This document shows positions 43,204 to 52,301 of a DNA stretch of 63,036 nucleotides, one piece after another. A program made the position numbers and the translations under genes. Position 1 is the first letter of the stretch. The number at the start of each line of letters is the position of its first letter. Under the pieces are notes generated by a model that had not been told where the DNA came from, searched no databases, and was given only the letters and a program-made list of their open reading frames with translations. This DNA comes from Kordia sp964351775 (GTDB taxonomy: Bacteria; Bacteroidota; Bacteroidia; Flavobacteriales; Flavobacteriaceae): positions 1-63,036 of the forward strand of contig CAYGPQ010000007.1 of assembly GCA_964351775.1 (NCBI GenBank). Reading direction: 5' to 3'.

Positions 43204-44961
43204 TTATCCAATTAACATTCCTGCAATGGTTGCTGAAATTAACGAAGCAATAGTTCCACCAATTAAGGCTTTGATTCCAAATTCTGATAATGTTTTTCGT
43301 TGTCCTGGCGCTAGTGAGCCAATGCCTCCAATTTGAATTCCGATAGAGGCAAAGTTGGCAAATCCACATAACATATAGGTTGCCATAATAATCGATTTGT
43401 TAAAGGTTAAATGCGTAGCACTTGCAACATCTTTTAACTCTGCTAGTTGAATGTAGCCAATAAATTCACTCGCAGCGAGTTTGATCCCTAATAATTGTCC
43501 CATGAGTGACATATCTTGACTATCCACACCAATCAACCACATTAATGGTGCGAAAAGATACCCTAGAATAAATTCGAGCGATAATGATTCATAAGGAGTA
43601 TTGGCTGCAATAATATCATTAAGCGATGTAAAATGCCAATCAATATTTAATGAACTGATTGTAAATCCATCAAAACCTGCAAGACCTCCTAGAATACCAT
43701 TTAGCATGGCAATAAAAGCAACGAATACTAACAACATCGCACCTACATTTACAGCAAGTTTTAATCCTTCTGTCGTTCCGTTTGCAATCGCATCTAAAAT
43801 ATTAGAACCAATTTTTTCTTGCGAAACTTCAACGTTATTGTTAATTTTTTCCGTTTGCGGATAGAGTATTTTTGAAATTACAATAGCGCCAGGTGCTGCC
43901 ATTACCGAAGCTGCCAATAAGTGTTTTGCGTATACCAATTGTAAAGCAGGATCGTCACCACCTAAAAAGCCAATGTAGGCAGCTAATACAGCTCCAGCAA
44001 CCGTTGCCATTCCACCAATCATGACAAGCAAAATTTCGGAGCGTGTCATTCTTTCCAAATACGCTTTTATTAATAATGGCGCTTCTGTTTGACCTAAAAA
44101 GATATTTCCAGCAACGGATAAACTTTCTGCTCCAGAAATTCCCAAGAGTTTTGTCAACAATTTTGCCATTGCTTTCACAATGAATTGAATGATACCTAAG
44201 TAGAATAAAACAGACGTTAAGGCAGAGAAGAAAATAATGGTGGGTAATACTTGAAACGCAAAGATGAATCCGAAAGACTCTACATTCATCATACCGCCAA
44301 ATAAAAATTGACTTCCAGCTTTGGTGTATTCCAATACTTCAATAAATAATCCTCCAACGAGTTCAAATCCAGTTTGTACAAATCCGACTTTTAACACTCC
44401 AATAGCAATGATTAACTGAAAGGCAAGTCCTATTCCAACGGTTTTCCAGTTAATGGCTCTGCGATTGCTACTACATAAAAAAGCAATAACTAGGAGAACA
44501 AACATTCCTAGAATTCCCCTCAGTAAACTACTTGTGCTAAATCCTTGACTTGGAATAATTTGATCGGTTTCAGAGGTTGCAGTAACCACTTCTTCCTTTT
44601 TAGTCTCTTTATTAAAATGATACGAAACACCTTTTTCCGTAAATACTAAGGTAGAATCGGTAAGTGACGAAATTCTGTATTTACGAATGGTATCTGTGGG
44701 TTGGTTGTAATAAAAAACCAATAAATTATTTTGATAGATATAATCACCACTTGCTTTTAAATTGTCTTTTGCTGCAAGCTGATACTCAAATGCTCCTTTG
44801 TCTAAGGTGAGTTGGTCATCAGCAGTCGTAGGAATGATGCTTTCGTTTAAAGAATTTTGAATGCTGTCAAAATTCCAAGTTCCATCAATTTCAACTTCTT
44901 GTGCATGCACGCTAAAAAGCACACAACACATCATACTAATACTTGCTACAAATTTTCGCAT
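43204..44961 (-). CDS. NupC-family nucleoside transporter with secreted N-terminal domain
   Basis: The 585-residue protein from the ATG at 44961 has a signal peptide (MRKFVASISMMCCVLFSVHAQ). A beta-rich domain of about 95 residues resembles lipocalin-like domains (IDGTWNFDS, ISSLTDSTLVFTE). The NupC/CNT transporter core then follows with about ten helices and motifs such as GQTEAPLL. It imports nucleosides using a Na+ or H+ gradient. Typical NupC is about 400 residues, so the N-terminal domain is extra. Confidence 0.88.
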   Translation of the reverse strand: MRKFVASISMMCCVLFSVHAQEVEIDGTWNFDSIQNSLNESIIPTTADDQLTLDKGAFEYQLAAKDNLKASGDYIYQNNLLVFYYNQPTDTIRKYRISSLTDSTLVFTEKGVSYHFNKETKKEEVVTATSETDQIIPSQGFSTSSLLRGILGMFVLLVIAFLCSSNRRAINWKTVGIGLAFQLIIAIGVLKVGFVQTGFELVGGLFIEVLEYTKAGSQFLFGGMMNVESFGFIFAFQVLPTIIFFSALTSVLFYLGIIQFIVKAMAKLLTKLLGISGAESLSVAGNIFLGQTEAPLLIKAYLERMTRSEILLVMIGGMATVAGAVLAAYIGFLGGDDPALQLVYAKHLLAASVMAAPGAIVISKILYPQTEKINNNVEVSQEKIGSNILDAIANGTTEGLKLAVNVGAMLLVFVAFIAMLNGILGGLAGFDGFTISSLNIDWHFTSLNDIIAANTPYESLSLEFILGYLFAPLMWLIGVDSQDMSLMGQLLGIKLAASEFIGYIQLAELKDVASATHLTFNKSIIMATYMLCGFANFASIGIQIGGIGSLAPGQRKTLSEFGIKALIGGTIASLISATIAGMLIG

Positions 44962-44974
44962 TTGAATAGGTGTT

Positions 44975-45622
44975 TTATTTTTCGTCTTTTTCTTCTCGCT
45001 TAGAAATTTCATCTCGAAGTCGGGCTGCTTTTTCATAATCTTCATCTGCGACAGCACCATCTAACATAGTGTATAATTCTTGAAGTGATAGCGTTGTTAA
45101 TCCAGTATCAGCAACACTTTCTATAATATCTTTATTGTCTTCTTCTGTGAATAATTCATCCACCACAATGCTTTCTTTTTCGGCAGCTTCTTCCTCTTCT
45201 TTAGAAGTTAACTTTAAGAAAATACCCGCTTTGTCTAAGATGGTTTTGTAGGTGAAAATAGGAGCGTCAAAACGAAGTGCTAATGCAATCGCATCGGAAG
45301 TTCTGGCATCTATGATTTCTTCAATTTTATCGCGTTCGCAAATAATACTGGAGTAAAAAACGCCATCCACTAATTTGTGAATGATGACTTGCTTGACCAC
45401 AATATCAAAACGATCTGCAAAGTTTTTGAAAAGATCGTGTGTTAAGGGTCGTGGCGGTTTTATTTCTTTTTCCAACGCGATGGCAATCGATTGTGCTTCA
45501 AAAGCACCGATTACAATTGGTAACTTTCGGTCTCCATCAACTTCATTCAAAATAAGCGCGTACGCTCCATTTTGTGTTTGGCTGTATGAAATTCCTTTTA
45601 TATTTAGTTTTACTAAACTCAT
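44975..45622 (-). CDS. Bifunctional nuclease (DUF151) with UVR domain
   Basis: The 215-residue protein has a DUF151 domain (about 1-140; ALILNEVDGDRKLPIVIGAFEAQSIA) and a C-terminal UvrB/UvrC-type motif (LDGAVADEDYEKAARLRDEI). Plant and bacterial DUF151 proteins act on RNA and DNA. The UVR helix pair mediates protein contact. It is the first of a unit with the transporter and thyA. Confidence 0.9.
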   Translation of the reverse strand: MSLVKLNIKGISYSQTQNGAYALILNEVDGDRKLPIVIGAFEAQSIAIALEKEIKPPRPLTHDLFKNFADRFDIVVKQVIIHKLVDGVFYSSIICERDKIEEIIDARTSDAIALALRFDAPIFTYKTILDKAGIFLKLTSKEEEEAAEKESIVVDELFTEEDNKDIIESVADTGLTTLSLQELYTMLDGAVADEDYEKAARLRDEISKREEKDEK

Positions 45623-45641
45623 TTTATCGTATACATTGACA

Positions 45642-45690
45642 TAAAAAAAGGCTGTCTAAAAAGAAGGCATTACCCATTTTTAGACAGCCC
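45642..45690 (-). terminator. Terminator of the etf operon
   Basis: GGCTGTCTAAAAA (45650-45662) pairs with TTTTTAGACAGCC (45677-45689). On the minus strand a T run follows. It lies just after the etfA stop. Confidence 0.75.
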
Positions 45691-45715
45691 TTAGTTGGGC
45701 ACAATTTAAAAAAAA

Positions 45716-46684
45716 TTATGCGTTATTCGCTTTAAATTCTTTCAATTTTTCGATAAGTGCTGGAACTACTTCAAAAGCATCTCCAACAATACCATAATCA
45801 GCCGCTTTAAAGAAAGGCGCTTCTGGATCTGTATTGATGACCACTTTTACTTTAGAAGCGTTGATTCCTGCTAAATGCTGAATGGCTCCAGAAATTCCAA
45901 TGGCAATGTATAAGTTGGAGGCAACTGGCTTTCCTGTTTGTCCAACGTGTTCACCGTGTGGTCTCCATCCTAAGTCAGAAACTGGTTTAGAACACGCAGT
46001 CGCAGCGCCTAAAACATCTGCTAACTCTTCAATCATTCCCCAATTTTCTGGACCTTTCATTCCTCTTCCTGCGGATACTACGATATCTGCATCGGCAATG
46101 GTTACTTGTCCTGATACTTTATCAACAGAAGCTACTTTTACACCAAATAACGAATCGTCTAAGCTTGGTGAGAATGATTCCGCAGCAGCGGCACCTGAAT
46201 TTTCAACCAAACCGAAAGAGTTATTAGAAACTCCGACAATTTTCACATCAGAGTTGATCTCTGTCATATTGAAAGCTTTGTTTGTAAAAGCAGTTCTTTT
46301 TACGGTAAAAGGATTGGTGCTTGTTGGTGCGGCAACTACATTAGAAGCGTATCCTGCTTCTAAATTAACCGCTAAAATAGGAGCTAATGTTTTGCTATCT
46401 GCACTTGAACTAACGATCACCACTTTTGCTCCTTCTTGGGTAGCTGCTTGATGTACTACGGAAGCATACGCTTTTGCACTAAAGTCTTTTAAAGTATCTG
46501 CTGATACATTTAATACTTTATCAACTCCATAATTTGCTAATTCAGAAGTATCTTCAACATTCAAAGTAACCGCAGTGACGGTAGTTCCTAGTTGATTAGC
46601 AACTTCTTTTGCATACGACGCAACTTCAAAAGCTGCTTTTTTAAATTTTCCTTGTTCGGATTCGGTATATACTAAAACTGACAT
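45716..46684 (-). CDS. etfA: Electron transfer flavoprotein alpha subunit
   Basis: The 322-residue protein has the ETF alpha FAD domain with SAGRGMKGPENWGMIEELA, TGKPVASNLYIAIGISGAIQHLAG and INTDPEAPFFKAADYGIVGD. With EtfB it carries electrons from acyl-CoA dehydrogenases to the quinone pool. etfB is directly upstream. Confidence 0.94.
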   Translation of the reverse strand: MSVLVYTESEQGKFKKAAFEVASYAKEVANQLGTTVTAVTLNVEDTSELANYGVDKVLNVSADTLKDFSAKAYASVVHQAATQEGAKVVIVSSSADSKTLAPILAVNLEAGYASNVVAAPTSTNPFTVKRTAFTNKAFNMTEINSDVKIVGVSNNSFGLVENSGAAAAESFSPSLDDSLFGVKVASVDKVSGQVTIADADIVVSAGRGMKGPENWGMIEELADVLGAATACSKPVSDLGWRPHGEHVGQTGKPVASNLYIAIGISGAIQHLAGINASKVKVVINTDPEAPFFKAADYGIVGDAFEVVPALIEKLKEFKANNA

Positions 46685-46702
46685 AATTTTTTTTTAAAAT
46701 TT

Positions 46703-46774
46703 ATCCTGAACTTGATTCAGGATCTGATTAACCTTTATTAATGAGTTCAAAAGATTCCGAAACTAGTTCGGAAT
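46703..46774. repeat. Two small palindromic intergenic repeats
   Basis: ATCCTGAA-N5-TTCAGGAT (46703-46723) and ATTCCGAA-N5-TTCGGAAT (46754-46774) lie between etfB and etfA. I associate such elements with dispersed flavobacterial intergenic repeats. They may form hairpins in the etf mRNA. Confidence 0.6.
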
Positions 46775-46789
46775 GATTTAATCATTCGA

Positions 46790-47536
46790 TTAAATTACTT
46801 TTGCTTCGTTGTGAAGTAAATTAATTAATTCATCAATATTAGCTGCGTCAACTAATTTTACAGCGCCTCTTGGTGCTGGTTTCTCAAATTTTACAGCAGT
46901 TGTTTCTTTTGCTGCGTCTGTTGGTTCTATGATATTTAATGGTTTTTTACGCGCCATCATAATTCCTCTCATGTTTGGAATACGCAAATCACTTTCTTCT
47001 ACCAATCCTTTTTGTCCACCAATTACTAATGGAAGTGATGTGTTAGAAGTTTCTTTTCCTCCATCAATTTCACGCATTGCTGTGGCAGTTGTTCCGTCTA
47101 TTTCTAGACTGATACAATTGTTTACAAAATTTGCACCTAGTAATTCGGCTACCATTCCAGGAACCATTCCTCCATTATAATCAATAGATTCTCTTCCTGC
47201 AATTATTAAATCGTACCCGCCATTTTTTGCTACGGCTGCTAATTGCTTTGCAACAAAAAATCCGTCTGTCGCTTCAGCGTTCACACGGATGGCTCCATCA
47301 GCTCCAATGGCCAATGCTTTACGCAATGTAGGTTCGGTTTCTGCACCGCCAACATTTACAACATCTACGGATGCTCCTTGTTTTTCTTTGAACCACATCG
47401 CACGTGTCAATCCAAATTCATCATTTGGGTTAATCACAAATTGTACGCCGTTGGTATCAAATTTAGTATCTCCTTCCGTAAAGTTGATCTTTGAGGTAGT
47501 GTCAGGCACGTGACTAATACATACTAATATCTTCAT
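46790..47536 (-). CDS. etfB: Electron transfer flavoprotein beta subunit
   Basis: The 248-residue protein has the ETF beta fold, with VISHVPDTTSKINF at the N-terminus, NPNDEFGLTRAM, and LPLVIGGQKGLVEESDLRIPNMRGIMMARKKP. It binds AMP and pairs with EtfA. The start at 47536 is canonical. Confidence 0.94.
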   Translation of the reverse strand: MKILVCISHVPDTTSKINFTEGDTKFDTNGVQFVINPNDEFGLTRAMWFKEKQGASVDVVNVGGAETEPTLRKALAIGADGAIRVNAEATDGFFVAKQLAAVAKNGGYDLIIAGRESIDYNGGMVPGMVAELLGANFVNNCISLEIDGTTATAMREIDGGKETSNTSLPLVIGGQKGLVEESDLRIPNMRGIMMARKKPLNIIEPTDAAKETTAVKFEKPAPRGAVKLVDAANIDELINLLHNEAKVI

Positions 47537-48099
47537 TGGTATTATATATTTTTAGTGTTTTTTAAATTTTTACGAAGATACTGATAATTTCTTTAAAAAT
47601 GCTATGCGTGCATAATAAATTTTTGTCAATTTGATATTTTTAGAAGCAATTATTTAATTATCTGCAATTTTATATGTTTTATCAGTCAACAGCTTGCGGT
47701 TGCTTTTAGAAAAATATTACTATTATATTGCAACTTACAAATAGTAGTATTAGAATCTTTTCTAGAAATACATCCATCTTTAAGAGCTGTTTCATCCGAC
47801 TTTTTCAATGTTTCTTTGACCATTGTCAGCAGTTGCTTTCAAATTTAAAAGATGTACATTGAATGCCGCTTCTCGAAGTTTTTGAACGATTTTTTAAAGT
47901 AGAAGTAAATTTAGAACCAGAACCAAATGAATTCTACAGTTTTCATCATTGAAAATGAATTAGATCGGCAATGAATACATGAATTTGCCAAAGAAATCAT
48001 AAAAACGCTCATCTTTAAGAAATGTTTGTTGTCGTAATTCTCATTTTTGGAATTAATTAGTACATTTGTTTTTCACTTTTTTAAAACAATAACAATTGT
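47537..48099. other. Intergenic region with a possible decayed gene
   Basis: This is the largest gap without a supported gene. A 30-codon frame (47863-47952, beginning MPLLEVFERFFKVEVNLEPE) reads like protein and is followed in shifted frame by more protein-like sequence, interrupted by stops. I read this as a possible decayed gene, with low confidence. TACATTTG at 48061-48068 is a -7 element for the next gene. Confidence 0.35.
48061..48068 (+). promoter_or_regulatory. -7 promoter element before pdhB
   Basis: TACATTTG matches TAnnTTTG and lies 31 nt before the ATG. No clear -33 element is at the expected spacing. Confidence 0.5.
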
Positions 48100-49077
48100 A
48101 TGAGAACAATACAGTTTAGAGAAGCGGTAGCTGAAGCTATGAGCGAGGAAATGAGAACTGACGACACCATTTATTTAATGGGAGAAGAAGTTGCCGAATA
48201 TAATGGAGCATACAAAGCATCAAAAGGAATGCTCGATGAGTTTGGTGCTGATAGAGTTATTGATACGCCAATTGCAGAATTAGGTTTTGCAGGTATTGGA
48301 GTTGGTTCTGCGATGGGCGGAAACCGTCCTATCATTGAGTTTATGACGTTCAACTTTGCATTAGTAGGAATTGACCAAATTATCAATAACGCAGCTAAAA
48401 TGCGTCAAATGTCAGGAGGGCAATTGAATATTCCTATCGTATTTCGTGGACCGACAGCTTCGGCAGGTCAGTTAGCAGCAACGCATTCACAAGCATTTGA
48501 AAGTTGGTTTGCAAACTGTCCAGGTTTAAAAGTAATTGTTCCTTCCAATCCTTATGATGCAAAAGGTTTGTTAAAAGCTGCTATTAGAGATGACGATCCT
48601 GTTATCTTTATGGAATCTGAGCAAATGTATGGAGACAAAGGAGAAGTTCCGGAAGGAGAATATACCATTCCAATTGGTGTTGCTGAGATAAAAAGAGAAG
48701 GAAGCGATGTAACGATTGTTTCTTTTGGAAAAATCATCAAAGAAGCTTACAAAGCAGCGGATGAATTAGCAAAAGAAGGAATTTCTTGTGAAGTGATTGA
48801 TTTACGCACAGTTCGTCCAATGGATTCGGAAACCATTATAAAATCAGTAAAGAAAACAAACAGATTGGTAATTTTAGAAGAAGCATGGCCTTTTGGAAAT
48901 GTTTCTACGGAAATTGTATATCAAGTACAAGCACAAGCTTTTGATTACTTGGATGCGCCAATTCAAAAAATAAATACAGCAGATACACCTGCACCTTATT
49001 CTCCAGCTTTATTTGAAGAATGGTTGCCAAATAAAAATGATGTGATCAAAGCTGTAAAGAAAGTGATGTACAAGTAA
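48100..49077 (+). CDS. pdhB: Pyruvate dehydrogenase E1 component, beta subunit
   Basis: The 325-residue protein is a full E1-beta: REAVAEAMSEEM, MGEEVAEYNGAYKASKGML, TPIAELGFAGIGVG and DLRTVRPMD. With E1-alpha and E2 it decarboxylates pyruvate to acetyl groups. The alpha subunit gene is not adjacent. Confidence 0.94.
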   Translation: MRTIQFREAVAEAMSEEMRTDDTIYLMGEEVAEYNGAYKASKGMLDEFGADRVIDTPIAELGFAGIGVGSAMGGNRPIIEFMTFNFALVGIDQIINNAAKMRQMSGGQLNIPIVFRGPTASAGQLAATHSQAFESWFANCPGLKVIVPSNPYDAKGLLKAAIRDDDPVIFMESEQMYGDKGEVPEGEYTIPIGVAEIKREGSDVTIVSFGKIIKEAYKAADELAKEGISCEVIDLRTVRPMDSETIIKSVKKTNRLVILEEAWPFGNVSTEIVYQVQAQAFDYLDAPIQKINTADTPAPYSPALFEEWLPNKNDVIKAVKKVMYK

Positions 49078-49153
49078 AAATGTACTTTTAACATAGTAAA
49101 AGCTTCATCGGCATGTTTGTTGATGAAGTTTTTGTTTTTAAAAATATAAAAAT

Positions 49154-51676
49154 TTGAAGACTACATTCTATTGTTTTTTAGCCCTATTTTTCTGTTATGC
49201 AGGATATTCTCAAACGAAAGTAAGTGGATTAATTAAAGATGCCGAAGGAGAACCTGTACCATTTGCCAATGTTGTATTTAAAAATTCTATTGTAGGAACT
49301 ATCAGTAACGAAGATGGACGATTTTATCTAGAATCAGATAAAACCTATGACGTAGTTGTGTTTTCTTTTGTGGGATATACTACCAAAGAAATTACATTAA
49401 CAAAAAAGGTTAATTACAAAATGGAAGTTGTTCTCGAAGAAGGAGAAAAACTGAAAGCCGTTGTAATTGTCTCGGGAAAACAACCCAAAAAGAACAATCC
49501 GGCCATTGATATCCTTCGAAAAATTTGGAGTCGAAAACGTTTCAATGGTGTCAATCAGTTCAAACAATACGCGTATGATAAGTACGAAAAAGTGGAGTTT
49601 GATTTGAATACGATTGACAGCGCCATGATGAAAAGCAGACTGTTTCGTGGAATGGAATTCATCTTCAGTGAAATAGATACGTCAAGTATTACCGGGAAAA
49701 CATACTTGCCCATATTTATCAATGAAGCGGTTTCTAAAGTATATGGCGATAATGTCAAAAACAAAGAAAAAGAAGATCTTATTGGGAACAAAAACTCAGG
49801 ATTTAGTAGTAATGAAACCATTACCGCTTTTATCAAAGATTTATATGCCGATTATGATATTTATGATAACTACTTAAAATTCTTTGATAAGAGTTTTACA
49901 AGTCCGTTATCTCGAACAGGAATCAGTACCTATAATTATGTGTTAACAGATACCGCATATATTGATAACAAACTTTGTTACAACATTATATTCTATCCGA
50001 GACGAAAAAATGAATTGACCTTTAAAGGAGATTTTTGGGTAAATGATTCTACGTTTGCGATCAAAAAAATAAACCTTCAAGCAAGTAAAAGTGCCAATAT
50101 CAACTGGGTAAAAGAAATTTACATTGAGCAAGAATTTGAAGTGGTCAATGATTCAGTATTCTTGTTGAAACGTGATTATATGTTATCTGATTTCGCTTTA
50201 AACAAAAAAGAAAAATCAAAAGGTGTGTATGGAAAACGTACCACTTTATATGAGAATTATGTGTTTGATCAAGAAAAACCATCTGAATTTTACAATCAAG
50301 AAATCAATCCGTTTAATGAAGAAATTTATGAACGAAGTGATGATTTTTGGGCTGAAAATAGAATGGAAAAACTAAACAAAGACGAAATAGGTGTCTATAA
50401 AATGTTAGATACGCTGAAAACAGTTCCAAAATTCAAACGTTTGTATAGTTTGGCGTCTATTTTGGCTTCTGGATATGTAGAATTTGACAAATACAATCTT
50501 GATTACGGACCTATTTTCTCAACCTTTGGATTCAATGATGTAGAAGGAATAAGAGTACGAGCAGGAGGAAGAACTTATTTTGGACCAAACGACAAATGGA
50601 GAATTGAAGGTTACGGCGCGTATGGTTTTAAAGACAACAGATTCAAATATGGAATTTCAGGAAAGTGGTTGCTAAACCCAAAAAATAGATTGATAATTTC
50701 CGCAGGAAATCGCCGCGATGTAGAACAGACAGGTGTGAGTTTAACAGTAAATGACAATGTTTTAGGACGAAGTTTTGCATCATCTGCATTATTTGCTTCT
50801 GGAAATAGTGACCGACTGACGAACATTAATCTATCAACTTTATCGGTAGAACTTGAGCCTTGGAAAAATATCACCATGCGTTTGGGAAGTTCCTACAAAA
50901 CCATGCGCTCTGCTTCGCCAACCACATTCAGTCTATCGTATCTTGATCCGCAAGCGCCCAACGGAATTAACGATCGATTGGTGCAATCGGAAGTGAACTT
51001 TTCAATTGATATGACACCCGGAAGAAAAACCATTCGTCACGGTGTAGAACGAAAAGTAGTCAACGACGATTTTCCTCGAATTTATCTAAATTATGCTAGA
51101 GGAGTAGAAGGATTATTTAATAGTGACTTTAATTATTCACGACTACAATTATTTTACAGACAACCCTTTCAAGTTGGTGGTTTTGGACGTACTTATACAA
51201 CGTTGGAAGTTGGAAAAACATTCGGAACTGTACCGTTAAGTTTATTAAATGTAGTGCCTGGAAACCAAGCATATTTCTCTATTCACAATACATTTTCTCA
51301 ATTGAATTTTTATGAATTTGTAACTGACACCTACGCGTCATTACATATTGAGCATAACTTTAATGGACGTATATTTTCGAGAATTCCGTTTTTGCGTAAA
51401 TTGAATTTGCGAGAAATCGTAGGAATTCGCGGTGTTTGGGGACAAATATCGGATGAAAATGTTGCGATGAATGTTCCAGCATTTCAAAGCTTGCCGTTTA
51501 GTAGCATTACGCCAGAAGGTATTGCACCAAACAACGAAATCTATTGGGAATATTCACTCGGTGTTGGAAACATCTTTAAAGTCTTTAGAATTGATTTTAA
51601 CTTCCGTGGAAACTACAAAAACAATATTGACGCACGACAATTTGGAGTCACAGGTGCCTTCGGATTTCACTTCTAA
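49154..51676 (+). CDS. DUF5686 outer-membrane protein with carboxypeptidase-like regulatory domain
   Basis: The 840-residue protein starts at a TTG. It has a signal peptide (MKTTFYCFLALFFCYAGYSQ) and a carboxypeptidase-regulatory-like domain (about 20-105; VSGLIKDAEGEPVPFANVVF). A large region matches DUF5686 and ends in an aromatic-rich beta-barrel-like tail with FGFHF. This is the layout of flavobacterial outer-membrane proteins of unknown transport role. Confidence 0.85.
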   Translation: MKTTFYCFLALFFCYAGYSQTKVSGLIKDAEGEPVPFANVVFKNSIVGTISNEDGRFYLESDKTYDVVVFSFVGYTTKEITLTKKVNYKMEVVLEEGEKLKAVVIVSGKQPKKNNPAIDILRKIWSRKRFNGVNQFKQYAYDKYEKVEFDLNTIDSAMMKSRLFRGMEFIFSEIDTSSITGKTYLPIFINEAVSKVYGDNVKNKEKEDLIGNKNSGFSSNETITAFIKDLYADYDIYDNYLKFFDKSFTSPLSRTGISTYNYVLTDTAYIDNKLCYNIIFYPRRKNELTFKGDFWVNDSTFAIKKINLQASKSANINWVKEIYIEQEFEVVNDSVFLLKRDYMLSDFALNKKEKSKGVYGKRTTLYENYVFDQEKPSEFYNQEINPFNEEIYERSDDFWAENRMEKLNKDEIGVYKMLDTLKTVPKFKRLYSLASILASGYVEFDKYNLDYGPIFSTFGFNDVEGIRVRAGGRTYFGPNDKWRIEGYGAYGFKDNRFKYGISGKWLLNPKNRLIISAGNRRDVEQTGVSLTVNDNVLGRSFASSALFASGNSDRLTNINLSTLSVELEPWKNITMRLGSSYKTMRSASPTTFSLSYLDPQAPNGINDRLVQSEVNFSIDMTPGRKTIRHGVERKVVNDDFPRIYLNYARGVEGLFNSDFNYSRLQLFYRQPFQVGGFGRTYTTLEVGKTFGTVPLSLLNVVPGNQAYFSIHNTFSQLNFYEFVTDTYASLHIEHNFNGRIFSRIPFLRKLNLREIVGIRGVWGQISDENVAMNVPAFQSLPFSSITPEGIAPNNEIYWEYSLGVGNIFKVFRIDFNFRGNYKNNIDARQFGVTGAFGFHF

Positions 51677-51696
51677 CAGCGTTTTTTAAATATATG

Positions 51697-51728
51697 AAAG
51701 CTGCAATCTATGATTGCGGCTTTTTTTT
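51697..51728 (+). terminator. Terminator after DUF5686 gene
   Basis: AAAGCTGCAATC pairs with GATTGCGGCTTT across TAT (one G-U pair), followed by a T run. Confidence 0.82.
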
Positions 51729-51769
51729 GCAGCTACTTGTAAACCTTAATTTTAGATTGGTTTTACGTG

Positions 51770-51787
51770 CCTGTAATTATCGAATTA
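51770..51787. repeat. 18-bp repeat, copy 1
   Basis: CCTGTAATTATCGAATTA occurs here and again, identically, at 52277-52294. The core TAATT-N4-AATTA is palindromic. This copy lies between two terminators with no evident gene to serve. Confidence 0.65.
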
Positions 51788-51860
51788 CGGTTCGTATTGA
51801 TTGCGAAAGTCGCTTTTTCAGCATAGCTTTACCACATTATTTAACGATTACAAACATACA

Positions 51861-51900
51861 TGTCGTTCGTTATAATTTGGGGGAATAAACTCGAACGACA
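51861..51900. promoter_or_regulatory. 9-bp inverted repeat with 22-nt spacer
   Basis: TGTCGTTCG (51861-51869) pairs with CGAACGACA (51892-51900). It could be a two-half-site operator or an RNA hairpin; neither can be decided here. Confidence 0.45.
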
Positions 51901-51902
51901 AA

Positions 51903-51932
51903 AAAAGCGCATAAATTTCTTTATGCGCTTTT
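51903..51932. terminator. Bidirectional terminator
   Basis: AAAAGCGCATAAA pairs with TTTATGCGCTTTT across a 4-nt loop, after precursor peptide 6 on the minus strand. Confidence 0.82.
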
Positions 51933-51957
51933 ATAATTTTATTTAGGAGAGGTTGTT

Positions 51958-52215
51958 TTAGCAAATTTCTCCTACTTGGCTTTCTTTCTCGCTACCACAA
52001 GCATTACTCTCAGATCTTGTATGTTGCGTTGTTACACAAGTGTTAGCTACATCTGTATCGCAATAGCGCTCAGTAGCACATTCAGGTTCGTTGGTATTGC
52101 AATTGCTACAAGTGTTCATGCCAACGATACTATCTACTCCTCCAATAATTGAATGAGTATTGTTGATTCCTGCAATTTTAATTTTTCCTAAGTTTAATTT
52201 TTTTTGTTTCTTCAT
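51958..52215 (-). CDS. GG-leader Cys-rich precursor peptide 6
   Basis: The 85-residue peptide from the ATG at 52215 begins MKKQKKLNLGKIKIAGI and has an IIGG site at 23-26. The core has seven Cys and many Asn, Thr, Glu and Ser. Its leader is the most diverged of the set. It lies 36 nt downstream of the TPR/AraC regulator stop if its open upstream frame is counted, and the 18-bp repeat sits 61 nt before the ATG. The upstream extension to 52266 is rejected. Confidence 0.66.
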   Translation of the reverse strand: MKKQKKLNLGKIKIAGINNTHSIIGGVDSIVGMNTCSNCNTNEPECATERYCDTDVANTCVTTQHTRSESNACGSEKESQVGEIC

Positions 52216-52276
52216 GACAAAATGTTTTAGTGGGTTCGAAAGTAGTTGGGAAATATCTGAAAACAAAAGAAAATGC

Positions 52277-52294
52277 CCTGTAATTATCGAATTA
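52277..52294. repeat. 18-bp repeat, copy 2, upstream of precursor peptide 6
   Basis: This is identical to 51770-51787. It lies between the regulator's stop and the peptide's start. Its distance to the ATG is close to that of the TAyGG sites before other precursors, so it probably serves as the regulatory element here. Confidence 0.6.
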
Positions 52295-52301
52295 AGGGTT
52301 C

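Noticed and set aside
45882..46451. 189-codon plus-strand frame over etfA
   Set aside because: It is a shadow of the well-supported etfA on the minus strand, Pro/Ser/Ala-rich as antisense frames of coding genes often are.
51694..51888. 64-codon plus-strand frame after the DUF5686 gene
   Set aside because: It begins inside the terminator hairpin, carries the 18-bp repeat, and has no protein-like features.
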